Positions 10,748 through 19,380 of a DNA stretch of 64,000 nucleotides are shown one piece after another. Positions within the stretch are counted from its first letter, which is position 1; each line of letters opens with the position of its first letter. A model generated the notes under the pieces. The model was not told the origin of the DNA. It saw only the letters and a program-made list of their open reading frames with translations, and ran no database searches. The translations under genes and the position numbers were made by a program. Source of the stretch: Azospirillum brasilense (GTDB lineage: Bacteria; Pseudomonadota; Alphaproteobacteria; Azospirillales; Azospirillaceae); the NCBI RefSeq assembly GCF_008365405.1, contig NZ_QOKV01000010.1, positions 62,001-126,000 of the forward strand, read 5' to 3'.

Positions 10748-12187
10748 GCTGGGGACCAAGGGGACTCCCACGGAGAACACCGTTCCGCGCCCCTCGACGG
10801 AGCGAAGCTCCAGCGGGTGGCCGAGCAGCCGGGCCAGCCGGTCGACGATGGCCAAGCCAAGCCCGATTCCCTCGCTGCGGTCGCGGTCGGGCCGATCGAG
10901 CTGGACGAACTCCTCGAAAATGCGCCGGCGGTCGGCCTCGGCGATGCCTCGGCCCGTGTCGTAGACCTCGATCCATGCCGTGCCGCCGCGGCGCCGGCAA
11001 CCCATCAGCACGCCGCCCTGTTCGGTGTAGCGCACCGCGTTCGTCAGCAGGTTGCGCAGGATGCGTTCCAGCAGGAAGGGGTCCGTCCGCACGGAGAGGT
11101 CCGTCGGCACGATGCGCAGCCGCAGCCCCTTATCCTCGGCGATCCCGGTGAACTCCGCTTCCAACTGGTCGAACAGGGCAGACAAGGCGACGTCGGCGGG
11201 TTTCGGCTCGACCACGCCGGATTCCAGCTTCGAGATGTCCAGGATGGCGTTCAACAGGTCGTGCATGGACCGCTGGGCCAGCCGCAGATCCTTCACCAGG
11301 GCCAGGGCGCGGGGTTTGTCGAGCTGCCGTTCCAGCATGCCGGTGAACATGTTGATGGCTTGGAGGGGCTGCTTCAGGTCGTGCCCGGCGTGGGCGAGGA
11401 AGCGCGACTTCGCCAGATGGGCCTGTTCCGCCGCCACCTTGGCGGTGTGCAGCTCGGCGGTGCGGGCGCGCACCTGGGCTTCCAGAGTGACGTTGGTCTG
11501 CTCCAGCGCCTGAGTCATGCGGGTGATGTCGGCGAACTGGCGCTGCACCTGCCGGACCATCGGGCGGAAGATCACCAGCACCTCGGCGCATAGGGTCAGC
11601 AGCGTCAGGATCAGGGCGGCGAAGCCCAGATTGTGCAGGGTGGCAAAGCCACGCTCGCCCGCCTCCTGGTAGCGCGCCACCATGTCCTCCAGCCCCGCCA
11701 GCAGCGGGCCGAGCGCCTGATGGGTGACGAGGTCGGCCTCAGGCATGGCGCGGGGCAGGCCGGCGGGGCCGGCGGCGATCACAGCACGGAGCGCGGCGAT
11801 GTGGCGGAGCACCAGATCGTTCAGCGGTTCCGGCCCGTCGAAATAGAGCCGCCGCACGTCCTTGCCCATCGCCGGCCCCTCGTCGGCGCCGGTCAGGCGC
11901 CGATGGGCGTTCTCGAACATGTCGGTCGCCTCGGCCAGCCGAGCGGTCAGCGCGCGCCGCTCGGCGTCGGTCGGGGCGTTGCGGAGCTGCTCCGCCAGCA
12001 GGGCGGTACGCTGGGACAGCATGCGCTGGCGTCCCGAAATGTTCACGACCTCCAGCATGTCGGCGTGCTGGTCGATGACCCGCTCGGTCATGATGAAGCC
12101 GGCCAGCGTGCACAGCGCGATCACCCCGAGCGCCAGCCCGTAACGAAGCGTCATCCAGCGCGCCGTGGTGTTGCCGATGGGGACCAT
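10724..12187 (-). CDS. Membrane sensor histidine kinase with PilJ/NarX-like input domain
   Basis: This 487-residue kinase starts at ATG 12187 behind a strong AAGGAAGGA site. Two membrane helices (about 14-33 and 184-206) flank a periplasmic helical domain containing VNISGRQRMLSQR (about 48-60), which is the PilJ-type motif related to the NarX P-box. A coiled-coil linker (about 215-260) leads to the phospho-acceptor His269 in HDLKQP. The ATPase domain has LLTNAVRY, DTGRGI and GIGLGLAIV. There is no attached receiver. The periplasmic motif suggests a small anion or oxidised nitrogen ligand, but the family varies, so this is inference. The regulator at 10103 is the likely partner. Confidence 0.9.
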   Translation of the reverse strand: MVPIGNTTARWMTLRYGLALGVIALCTLAGFIMTERVIDQHADMLEVVNISGRQRMLSQRTALLAEQLRNAPTDAERRALTARLAEATDMFENAHRRLTGADEGPAMGKDVRRLYFDGPEPLNDLVLRHIAALRAVIAAGPAGLPRAMPEADLVTHQALGPLLAGLEDMVARYQEAGERGFATLHNLGFAALILTLLTLCAEVLVIFRPMVRQVQRQFADITRMTQALEQTNVTLEAQVRARTAELHTAKVAAEQAHLAKSRFLAHAGHDLKQPLQAINMFTGMLERQLDKPRALALVKDLRLAQRSMHDLLNAILDISKLESGVVEPKPADVALSALFDQLEAEFTGIAEDKGLRLRIVPTDLSVRTDPFLLERILRNLLTNAVRYTEQGGVLMGCRRRGGTAWIEVYDTGRGIAEADRRRIFEEFVQLDRPDRDRSEGIGLGLAIVDRLARLLGHPLELRSVEGRGTVFSVGVPLVPSLHETVVA

Positions 12188-12279
12188 GCCGTCCTTCCTT
12201 CCGGTGCGGTGCGGACCTTGACGACGGTCAAGGTCGGGTGGTGCACGAAAGGTCAGTGTACCGCCATCGCCGATGCTCG

Positions 12280-12293
12280 GCATTCGCGAATGC
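12280..12293. promoter_or_regulatory. Perfect 14-base palindrome between divergent kinase and ferredoxin genes
   Basis: GCATTCGCGAATGC is an exact inverted repeat. It lies in the 149-base gap between the kinase (leftward) and the NapF-like gene (rightward), 44 bases before the latter's start. It could be a shared operator. The binding protein is unknown. Confidence 0.45.
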
Positions 12294-12336
12294 AGCAAGG
12301 ACGACACAGCGGAAAAGGAAGGAGAGGGCGGCCATC

Positions 12337-12636
12337 ATGGCGGTCAGTCGCGCGGATCTTTTCCGAGGGCGCTTCCGGTCCGAACCGGCGAGGCCCCAAA
12401 CACCATCGGCGGCACCGCAAGCGTTGGAGGCGCGTATCGGCGCGGCGTGCCTGTCCTATATCGGGACCGATTGCCGGATGTGCGGCGACCATTGCGACCG
12501 CGGCGCGATCCGTTTCCGTCCGCTGGGGCGCGGCCGCTGGCTGCCGATCGTCGAGGAGGGTGGCTGCTCCGGCTGCGGCGACTGCGTGGGCGTGTGCCCG
12601 GTCAAGGCCGTGACCATGGAGGCGGTGACCGCCTGA
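12337..12636 (+). CDS. NapF-like ferredoxin
   Basis: This 99-residue iron-sulfur protein starts SRADLFRGRF, like the RRxLLRGR start of NapF. It has two cysteine clusters: a NapF-style set spread over CLSYIGTDCRMCGDHC (about 45-60), and a classical one, CSGCGDCVGVCPVKA, near the C-terminus. NapF proteins normally hold more clusters in ~160 residues, so this is a short version. NapF helps mature periplasmic nitrate reductase, but no napDABC genes are in the window, so that role is inference. ATG 12337 follows AAGGAAGGAGAG. Confidence 0.8.
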   Translation: MAVSRADLFRGRFRSEPARPQTPSAAPQALEARIGAACLSYIGTDCRMCGDHCDRGAIRFRPLGRGRWLPIVEEGGCSGCGDCVGVCPVKAVTMEAVTA

Positions 12637-12721
12637 GACTGCGGCCGAATTAAGGGAACGCTGCTTCTAAACCCTCTGTTGGTAAGGCGGTTTCATCCCC
12701 TGTCTGCCAACGGAGAGACAC

Positions 12722-13162
12722 ATGTGGTGGCGCAACGTGACGCTGGTCTATGCCGCGGCCTTTACGGCCATCGGCATACTGGGCTTTATTCCGACCTTCC
12801 TGAGCCCGCCTCCGGAAGGCATGACCCTTGCCGTCGAATCCTTCCATGGCTATCTGCTCGGGCTGTTCCCGGTGAACCTGCTGCACAACATCGTGCATCT
12901 TCTGTTCGGCCTGTGGGGCTTCTTCGCCTACTTCTCCAGCCGTCTGGCCTCGCGCAGCTATCTGCGCAGCGTGGCCGTGGCCTACGCCGTTCTGACCGTC
13001 CTTGGCTTCATCCCGGGGCTGAACACCCTGTTCGGTCTGGTGCCGCTGCACGGCAACGACATCTGGCTGCACGCCGTGCTCGCCATCGTGGCCGGCTATG
13101 TCGGCTTCATGGTGCACGAGACGGAAACCGGCACGGAGAAGCGCGCCGAGTGGCGGGCGTAA
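12722..13162 (+). CDS. DUF4383-type integral membrane protein
   Basis: The 146-residue protein has four predicted membrane helices. A central motif LLHNIVHLLFGLWGF and a later GFIPGLNTLFGLVPLHGND are typical of DUF4383 proteins, whose function is unknown. Histidines in the NIVHL helix and in HGNDIWLHA recall metal or haem ligands, but nothing proves this. It ends in a short basic tail. It stands as a single plus-strand gene convergent with the pseudouridine synthase. Confidence 0.8.
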   Translation: MWWRNVTLVYAAAFTAIGILGFIPTFLSPPPEGMTLAVESFHGYLLGLFPVNLLHNIVHLLFGLWGFFAYFSSRLASRSYLRSVAVAYAVLTVLGFIPGLNTLFGLVPLHGNDIWLHAVLAIVAGYVGFMVHETETGTEKRAEWRA

Positions 13163-13181
13163 CAGCCCGGCGTCCCGGCCG

Positions 13182-13871
13182 TCAGGCCGGGTCGTCTCCT
13201 TCGAAACCGCAGGCGGCGAGCGCCGCGCGCATGTGGGGCGGAACCGGCGCCACCGCGCCGACCGCCTCGCGGGAGGGGTAGAGGGGCAGCGAAATGGCCC
13301 GCGACTGCAAATGCAGCGGGTGCCCCTCCGGACCGCCATATTGCGGATCGCCCAGCAGTGGGCAGCCCAGCGCCGTGGCGCAATGCACACGAATCTGGTG
13401 CGTGCGCCCGGTGTGGGGCTTCAACTCCAGCCATGTGGTGCCCTCGCCGCGACCGAGGACCCGGTAGTCGGTGACGGCGCTCTGCCCGTCGTCGGCCACG
13501 ACGATGCGCCAGCCGCCGCTCTTGTTGGTCACCTTTTTCAACGGCAGTTCGATCCGTCCCTGTTCCTCGGGCGGATTGCCGGCGACGACCGCCCAGTAGG
13601 TCTTGTCGACCTTACCGTCCTGGAACAGCTTCCCCAGCTTGCGCAGGGCCTTCGGATGCCTCCCCAAAATCAGGCAGCCCGAGGTGTCGCGGTCCAGTCG
13701 GTGGGCGAGGCCCGGCGGCTTCGGAAAGCCGAAACGCAGGGCGTCGAAATGGCGTTCCAGATTCGGACCGCCGCCCGGCCCGGCGTGAACGGGCAGGCCG
13801 GCGGGCTTGTCGATGATGAGCATGAGCCCATCGCGGTAGAGCACGCGGGCCTGGATTTGTTCGGGTGTCAT
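13182..13871 (-). CDS. RluA-family RNA pseudouridine synthase
   Basis: This 229-residue enzyme isomerises uridine to pseudouridine in rRNA or tRNA. The catalytic motif is HRLDRDTSG (Asp nucleophile, about residue 58). An early IIDKPAGLPVH stretch and the later KPHTGRTHQIRVH are family signatures. It lacks an S4 domain and is short. Two starts are possible: a TTG at 13913 right at the end of the SDR gene, or ATG 13871, which I prefer because the family homology begins there (MTPEQIQARVLYRDG). The target base cannot be read from sequence. Confidence 0.9.
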   Translation of the reverse strand: MTPEQIQARVLYRDGLMLIIDKPAGLPVHAGPGGGPNLERHFDALRFGFPKPPGLAHRLDRDTSGCLILGRHPKALRKLGKLFQDGKVDKTYWAVVAGNPPEEQGRIELPLKKVTNKSGGWRIVVADDGQSAVTDYRVLGRGEGTTWLELKPHTGRTHQIRVHCATALGCPLLGDPQYGGPEGHPLHLQSRAISLPLYPSREAVGAVAPVPPHMRAALAACGFEGDDPA

Positions 13872-13914
13872 GCCGGGGTCAGCCTCAGGCGCGTGAAAAG
13901 GAGAGATCCGCAAG

Positions 13915-14625
13915 TCACCCCTGTGCCGACACCACCTCGCCGTGGCGGGTGCAGGACGCTTCCGCCAGCTCCACGAAGGCTTCGGTCACATCGTCGGGCT
14001 GGGCCAGCTTGGTCTGGTCCTCGCCAGGGAAGGCCTGCATGCGCAGCTTGGTCGCCACGATGCCGGGATCGACCAGATTGACGCGCAGGTTCGACGAAGC
14101 GATTTCCATCGCGTAGGTCTTCACCATCATCTCCAGCGCCGCCTTGCTGGCTCCGTACGGGCTCCAGTAGGGGTAGGGCGCGTTCGCGGCGCCCGACGTC
14201 ACGAAGACGGCGCGCCCCGCATCGGACGCGCGCAGCAGCCGGTCGAAGGAGCGGATCAGCCGGAAGTTGGCGGTGACGTTCACGTCCATCACGCGCTGCC
14301 ACAGCTTCGGATCGTAATGGGCGACAGGCCCCAGCGCTTCCAGGACGCCGGCGTTGCTGACCAGGATGTCGAGCTTCCCGAAGCGCTCGAAGATCGAGTA
14401 GCCGAGCTGGTCGATCTTGTCGAACTGGCGCAGGTCCAGCGGGACCAGCGTGGCGTTGCGGCCCGTGGCCTGGAAGATCGCGTCGTCGGTCTCCTCCAGT
14501 CCGCCGACGGTGCGGGCGGCGAGGATGACGTGGGCGCCTTCGGCGGCGAAGCGCTTGGCGATGGCGGCGCCGATGCCGCGCGAGGCGCCGGTGATGAGGG
14601 CGGTGCGGCCGGAAAGACGGGACAT
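13915..14625 (-). CDS. Short-chain dehydrogenase/reductase
   Basis: This 236-residue Rossmann oxidoreductase has the cofactor motif TGASRGIG near residue 13, the NAG motif in LVSNAGV, the catalytic Ser in VTSGAAN and the active Tyr-Lys in YGASKAA. It should use NAD(P)H on an alcohol, ketone or fatty acyl group. The C-terminus is short with no clear substrate clue. It lies between purF (same strand, 90 bases upstream) and the pseudouridine synthase. Such an SDR beside purF is often seen in Rhodospirillales (recollection). Confidence 0.88.
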   Translation of the reverse strand: MSRLSGRTALITGASRGIGAAIAKRFAAEGAHVILAARTVGGLEETDDAIFQATGRNATLVPLDLRQFDKIDQLGYSIFERFGKLDILVSNAGVLEALGPVAHYDPKLWQRVMDVNVTANFRLIRSFDRLLRASDAGRAVFVTSGAANAPYPYWSPYGASKAALEMMVKTYAMEIASSNLRVNLVDPGIVATKLRMQAFPGEDQTKLAQPDDVTEAFVELAEASCTRHGEVVSAQG

Positions 14626-14715
14626 GGCGGCGACTCGACGATGTTCGGTAGCGGGATTGGCGAACGGGCCGGTCCGCTGGGTTGCGGCCGGCCCGTCGCG
14701 GCGGTGGTCAGGCGG

Positions 14716-16164
14716 TCAGGCGCGGATGCGGACGTTCGCCTCGACCGGCGGGTGATCCAGCGCGTCGGTCAGCGCGATGGGATAGTCGCCGGTGAAACAG
14801 GCGTCGCAGAAGGTCAGATTCTTCGGGTCGCGGCGCTCCGCGCCCATGGCCCGGTAGAGGCCGTCCAGCGAGATGAAGGCGAGGCTGTCGGCTTGGATGA
14901 ACTCGCGCATCTCCTCCACCGACATGCGGTGGGCGAGCAGCTTGCTCTGCTCCGGCGTGTCGATGCCGTAGAAGCAGGGGTGCGAGGTCGGCGGGCTGGA
15001 GATGCGCATGTGCACCTCCTTCGCCCCGGCGGCCCGCACCATCTCGACGATCTTCTTGGAGGTCGTGCCGCGCACGATGCTGTCGTCCACCAGCACCACC
15101 CGCTTGCCCTCGATCATGGCGCGGTTGGCGTTGTGCTTCAGCTTCACGCCCAGGTGACGGATCTGGTCAGTCGGCTCGATGAAGGTGCGGCCGACATAAT
15201 GGTTGCGGATGATGCCCAGCTCGAAGGGCACGCCGCTCTGCGTGGCGTAGCCGAGGGCCGCCGGCACGCCGCTGTCGGGCACCGGGACCACCACGTCGGC
15301 GTCGATGCCCGATTCGCGGGCCAGCTCGGCGCCGATCCGCTGGCGCGCGTTGTAGACGGAGGAGCCCTCCATCACGCTGTCGGGCCGCGCGAAGTAGATG
15401 TATTCGAAGATGCAGAAGCGGCGGCCCTGCGGCTGGAAGGGGCGCAGGCTCTGCACACCCTGGTCGTTCAGCACGACCATCTCGCCCGGCTCGACGTCGC
15501 GCACATACTCGGCGCCGACGATGTCCAGGGCGCAGGTCTCGCTGGTCACGATGTGGGTGTCGCCCAGCTTGCCCAGGACCAGCGGGCGGACGCCCAGCGG
15601 ATCGCGCACGCCGATCACCTCGTTCGGGGTCAGCGCCACCAGGGAGAAGGCGCCCTCGACCTGCCGCACCGCCTCGATCAGCCGGTCCACCGGCGAACCG
15701 CCGCGGGCGATGGCCATCAGATGGACGATGGTCTCGGTGTCGGTGGTGGACTGGAACAGGCAGCCGCGGCGGACGAGCTGGCGGCGCAGCGTGTGGGCGT
15801 TGGTCAGGTTGCCGTTGTGGGCCAGCGCGAAGCCGCCGAACTCGAAATCGGCGTAGAGCGGCTGGACGTTGCGGATCGTCGTGTCGCCCGTGGTGGCGTA
15901 GCGGACATGGCCGATGGCCTGCGGGCCTTTCAGCTTGCCGATGATCGCTTCCGACGAGAAGTGATCGCCGACGAGGCCGAGCGTGTGTTCCAGATGGAAG
16001 CGGTCGCCGTCGTGGCTGACGATGCCGCAGGCTTCCTGGCCGCGATGCTGCAGCGCATGCAGGCCGAGCGCGGTGATGGCCCCCGCCTGCGGATGGCTGT
16101 GGATGCCGAACACGCCGCACTCCTCGCGCAGCTTGTCGTCGTCGAACGGATGCGTCGTCAGCAT
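14716..16164 (-). CDS. purF: Amidophosphoribosyltransferase PurF
   Basis: PurF makes 5-phosphoribosylamine from PRPP and glutamine, the first committed step of purine synthesis. The nucleophile is Cys16 in EECGVFG, so about 15 propeptide residues are removed. The N-terminal Ntn amidotransferase domain has HRGQEACGI and THNGNLTN-like AHNGNLTN. The PRPP loop is VVLVDDSIVRGTTS. Cysteines in SHPCFYGID and CDACFTGDYP are placed as in Fe-S-containing B. subtilis-type PurF. ATG 16164 follows GAGG and gives 482 residues. An upstream in-frame ATG at 16203 is also possible. Confidence 0.96.
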   Translation of the reverse strand: MLTTHPFDDDKLREECGVFGIHSHPQAGAITALGLHALQHRGQEACGIVSHDGDRFHLEHTLGLVGDHFSSEAIIGKLKGPQAIGHVRYATTGDTTIRNVQPLYADFEFGGFALAHNGNLTNAHTLRRQLVRRGCLFQSTTDTETIVHLMAIARGGSPVDRLIEAVRQVEGAFSLVALTPNEVIGVRDPLGVRPLVLGKLGDTHIVTSETCALDIVGAEYVRDVEPGEMVVLNDQGVQSLRPFQPQGRRFCIFEYIYFARPDSVMEGSSVYNARQRIGAELARESGIDADVVVPVPDSGVPAALGYATQSGVPFELGIIRNHYVGRTFIEPTDQIRHLGVKLKHNANRAMIEGKRVVLVDDSIVRGTTSKKIVEMVRAAGAKEVHMRISSPPTSHPCFYGIDTPEQSKLLAHRMSVEEMREFIQADSLAFISLDGLYRAMGAERRDPKNLTFCDACFTGDYPIALTDALDHPPVEANVRIRA

Positions 16165-16264
16165 CGGAAGATCCTCGTCATACACAGCATCACCAAAGGG
16201 CATTGCCCCGGCGGCCTCTTTGCCAGCGGGGCGTTACTCACAGGCACTCTGCACCATGCGGCGT

Positions 16265-16951
16265 TCAGCGTGCGTTCTGGATCAGTCGCTCAAGGTCGCC
16301 GCGGTCCCGGTCCTTATAGCCGGTATCGGATGGCGACGCACCACCGGTCTTCGGCGCGCCGGGAACCGGAGTAGACAGGCGGTCCAGGGCCTGCTTGGCC
16401 TCCACCGCCTGCCGCGCGCGCTCCCGCGCCATGTCCATCTGGCCCAGCCCGTCCTTGCGCAGCGAGTCCGGCATCACCTCGTAAATCATGGCGGCGCCGG
16501 ACACCAGCATCGGCCGGGTCTTGGCGTTCTGCAGCCACGTCGGGTGTTCCGCCGGGTTCGGCACCAGCCAGACGAAGAAGAGATAGGCGACGGAGGCGAG
16601 GATTGCACCCTTGAGCAGGCCGAAGACGAAGCCCAGCGAGCGGTCGAGCGCCGAAAGGCCGGAATTCTGCACCCCGCGCGACACGACGCGGCCCAGGATT
16701 GTCAAAACCACAAGGCTGACGACGAACAGCGCCACCGCCGACGCGGCGTAGGCGGCCATCTCGACATGAATGTAGGTCTGCGCGATGGGCAGAACGTGGG
16801 GCAGGGCGTTCAGCGTGATCAGCGCCGCACCGACCCAGGCGGCGACCGACAGCACCTCGGCCACCATGCCGCGGGTGAAGGCCAGCAGGGCCGCCAGCAG
16901 AAGCACCACGATGACGGCCAGATCCGCCGGGTTGATCGGGAAGGTGTCCAT
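16265..16951 (-). CDS. cvpA: CvpA-family membrane protein
   Basis: This 228-residue protein has four N-terminal membrane helices (about 10-120) with the CvpA pattern: NPADLAVIVVLLLAALLAFTRG at the start, and SALDRSLGFVFGLLKGAI before the last helix. A soluble Arg/Lys/Asp-rich tail follows. CvpA is linked to colicin V production and envelope homeostasis in E. coli. It commonly sits beside purF, as here (purF starts 62 bases downstream). The molecular function remains unsettled. Confidence 0.92.
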   Translation of the reverse strand: MDTFPINPADLAVIVVLLLAALLAFTRGMVAEVLSVAAWVGAALITLNALPHVLPIAQTYIHVEMAAYAASAVALFVVSLVVLTILGRVVSRGVQNSGLSALDRSLGFVFGLLKGAILASVAYLFFVWLVPNPAEHPTWLQNAKTRPMLVSGAAMIYEVMPDSLRKDGLGQMDMARERARQAVEAKQALDRLSTPVPGAPKTGGASPSDTGYKDRDRGDLERLIQNAR

Positions 16952-16993
16952 AACGCCGCTACGCCTCGTGCGCTTTCGCTCTAGAGTCTCGTA

Positions 16994-18394
16994 TCAATCC
17001 CGGCCGCGCGGCGGACGGGGTCCCGATCCGGCCTGGAACAGCGGCAGCAATTCGCTGAGCTGTTGCAGCTCGACCGATTTCAGGCCGGTGTCGCCGCGCC
17101 CCGGCTTCTTGCCGTTCCGTCTAGCCGGAAAGATCGCCGTTGAAAACCCCAGCTTCGCGGCTTCCTTCAGCCGGGCGTCGCTCTGGCCCACGGCGCGCAC
17201 CTCGCCCGACAGGCCGACCTCGCCGAAGACCACGGCGTCGGCGGGCACCGGTTCCCCGGTCAGGGAGGAGACGAGCGCCGCGGCGACCGCGAGGTCCGCC
17301 GCTGGCTCGGTGATGCGCAGACCGCCGGCGACGTTCAGATAGACGTCGTTGGCGCCGATCTGCACGCCGCAGCGCGCCTCCAGCACCGCCAGCACCATGG
17401 CGAGCCGCGCCGAATCCCAGCCGACCACCGCGCGCCGCGGCGTGCCGAGCGGGGAGGGGGCGACCAGCGCCTGGACCTCGACCAGCACCGGGCGGGAGCC
17501 CTCCATGCCGGCGAAGACCGCGGCCCCCGACACGTCGCCGCGCCGTTCCGCCAGGAACAGGGCGGAGGGGTTGGCGACCTCGCCCAGCCCGGCATCGGTC
17601 ATCTCGAACACGCCGATCTCGTCCGTCGCGCCGAAGCGGTTCTTGACCGCGCGCAGGATGCGGAACTGGTGGCCGCGCTCGCCTTCGAAATAGAGAACCG
17701 TGTCCACCATGTGCTCCAGCACGCGGGGGCCGGCGATGGTGCCTTCCTTGGTGACGTGCCCGACCAGCAGCAGGACGCAGCCGCGCCGCTTGGCGACGCG
17801 GATCAACTCCTGCGCGGAGGCCCGGACCTGGGCGACGGTGCCAGGGGCGCTGTCCAGATTGTCCACATACATGGTCTGGATCGAGTCGATGACGACCACC
17901 TCCGGCCCGTCCGTGCCGTCCAGAGAGGCCACGATGTCGCGCACGCTGGTCGCCGAGGCGAGCTGGACCGGTGCGGCGGCGCAGCCCAGGCGGACGGCGC
18001 GCAGCCGCACCTGGTCCACCGCCTCCTCGCCGGAGACGTAGGCGCAGCGGTGTTCCTGCGACAGCCGGGCCATGGCCTGGAGGAGAAGGGTCGATTTGCC
18101 GATGCCGGGGTCGCCGCCGATCAGGATCGCCGATCCGGGGACGAGGCCGCCGCCGCAGACGCGGTCGAACTCCTCGATGCGGGTCATGCGGCGCGGCGGT
18201 GCCTCGCTGGACCCGGCCAGCCCCACGAAGTCCAGCCGGCGCCCGCGCGCCACGCCCAACCCCTTGGGGGCAGCCTCCGGAGCGGCTTCCTCGACGAGGG
18301 TGTTCCATTCGCCGCAGGCGTCGCAGCGACCCGCCCATTTCGGGAAGGAGGCGCCGCAGGCCTGGCAGACGTAGCGGGTGGTTGGCTTTGCCAA
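16994..18394 (-). CDS. radA: DNA repair protein RadA
   Basis: This 466-residue RecA-like ATPase aids branch migration in recombination. It has an N-terminal C4 zinc finger (Cys10, 13, 24, 27). Walker A is GGDPGIGKST (about 92-101), the RadA motif is KNRFGATDEIGVF, and a C-terminal Lon-protease-like domain carries DAVVFGEVGLSGEVRAV. The start appears to be TTG (residue 1 of MAKPTTRYVCQACG); no ATG upstream gives a better N-terminus. The C-terminal RPPRGRD tail is basic. cvpA follows 42 bases downstream. Confidence 0.95.
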   Translation of the reverse strand: MAKPTTRYVCQACGASFPKWAGRCDACGEWNTLVEEAAPEAAPKGLGVARGRRLDFVGLAGSSEAPPRRMTRIEEFDRVCGGGLVPGSAILIGGDPGIGKSTLLLQAMARLSQEHRCAYVSGEEAVDQVRLRAVRLGCAAAPVQLASATSVRDIVASLDGTDGPEVVVIDSIQTMYVDNLDSAPGTVAQVRASAQELIRVAKRRGCVLLLVGHVTKEGTIAGPRVLEHMVDTVLYFEGERGHQFRILRAVKNRFGATDEIGVFEMTDAGLGEVANPSALFLAERRGDVSGAAVFAGMEGSRPVLVEVQALVAPSPLGTPRRAVVGWDSARLAMVLAVLEARCGVQIGANDVYLNVAGGLRITEPAADLAVAAALVSSLTGEPVPADAVVFGEVGLSGEVRAVGQSDARLKEAAKLGFSTAIFPARRNGKKPGRGDTGLKSVELQQLSELLPLFQAGSGPRPPRGRD

Positions 18395-18552
18395 AGGTCT
18401 AGCGATTGGTTGGAGCGGCAGCGCCCCACATATAGCAAGGTGACGTTCTAAATCCTATGGCAGAGGTGATAAAAAGCTGGGGCTTTTCTCGGCTGTTCCG
18501 GTGGTAGGTTCTGTCCCGGAACCACGATGAACAACGGATGTGAGGTGACACG

Positions 18553-19380
18553 GTGGCGGACAAGGACGCGCGGAAGATCCCGCTGCACGGCCCGGAGGAG
18601 TTCGAGGCACTTCGCAAGGCCGGGCGGTTGGCCGCGGCGACGCTCGACCACATCACGCCCCAGGTGGTGCCGGGGGTCAGCACGGGCCATCTGAACCGTC
18701 TGATCGAGACCTTCATGCGGGACAATGGCGCCATCCCCGCGACTCTCGGCTATCACGGATATCCGGCGGCGAGCTGCATCTCGCCGAACCATGTGGTGAA
18801 CCACGGCATTCCGTCCGACGACAAGACGCTGGTCGACGGGGACATCGTGAACATCGACGTGACGGTGATCCTGGACGGTTGGTACGGCGACACCAGCCGC
18901 ATGTTCTTCGTCGGCGAGAAGATAGGAGTGAAGGCGCGCAAGCTGGTCGACATCACCTACAAGGCGATGATGGCCGGAATCGCGCAGGCCAAGCCGGGCA
19001 ACCATCTGGGCGACATCGGCCACGCCATCCAGACCTTGGCGGAAGCCCATCGCTACGGCGTGGTGCGCGACTTCGGCGGGCACGGCATCGGCCGGGTGTT
19101 CCACGACGCGCCGCATGTCGACCATTTCGGCAAGCGCGGCACCGGGGTTCTGCTGGTTCCCGGCATGGTCTTCACCATCGAGCCGATGCTCAACGCCGGC
19201 AAACCGGACGTGAAGATCCTGTCGGACGGCTGGACCACCGTCACCCGCGACCGCTCCCTGTCCGCCCAGTTCGAGCATCAGGTCGGCATCACCGAAACGG
19301 GCTGCGAGATCTTCACCCTGTCGCCGGCCGGCTACACCCAGCCGCCCTACGAAACCGCGGCCGGAGCCGCTGCGGCATGA
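18553..19380 (+). CDS. map: Type I methionine aminopeptidase
   Basis: This 275-residue cytosolic enzyme removes N-terminal Met from nascent proteins. The metal ligands are visible: Asp in NIDVTVILDGWYGD (two aspartates), His in GGHGIGRVFHD, Glu in TIEPML and Glu in QFEHQVGITE. The N-terminal region and YHGYPAASCISPNHVVNHGIP fit the type Ia family. It starts at GTG 18553 behind GAGG. Its stop overlaps the Nudix gene start as ATGA, so the two are coupled. Confidence 0.95.
   Translation: MADKDARKIPLHGPEEFEALRKAGRLAAATLDHITPQVVPGVSTGHLNRLIETFMRDNGAIPATLGYHGYPAASCISPNHVVNHGIPSDDKTLVDGDIVNIDVTVILDGWYGDTSRMFFVGEKIGVKARKLVDITYKAMMAGIAQAKPGNHLGDIGHAIQTLAEAHRYGVVRDFGGHGIGRVFHDAPHVDHFGKRGTGVLLVPGMVFTIEPMLNAGKPDVKILSDGWTTVTRDRSLSAQFEHQVGITETGCEIFTLSPAGYTQPPYETAAGAAAA

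Noticed and set aside
13942..16374. An 810-codon plus-strand reading frame
   Set aside because: It is antisense to purF and the SDR gene, both of which have full motif sets. Its translation is His/Asp/Arg/Ala-rich, as expected for a shadow frame in GC-rich DNA.
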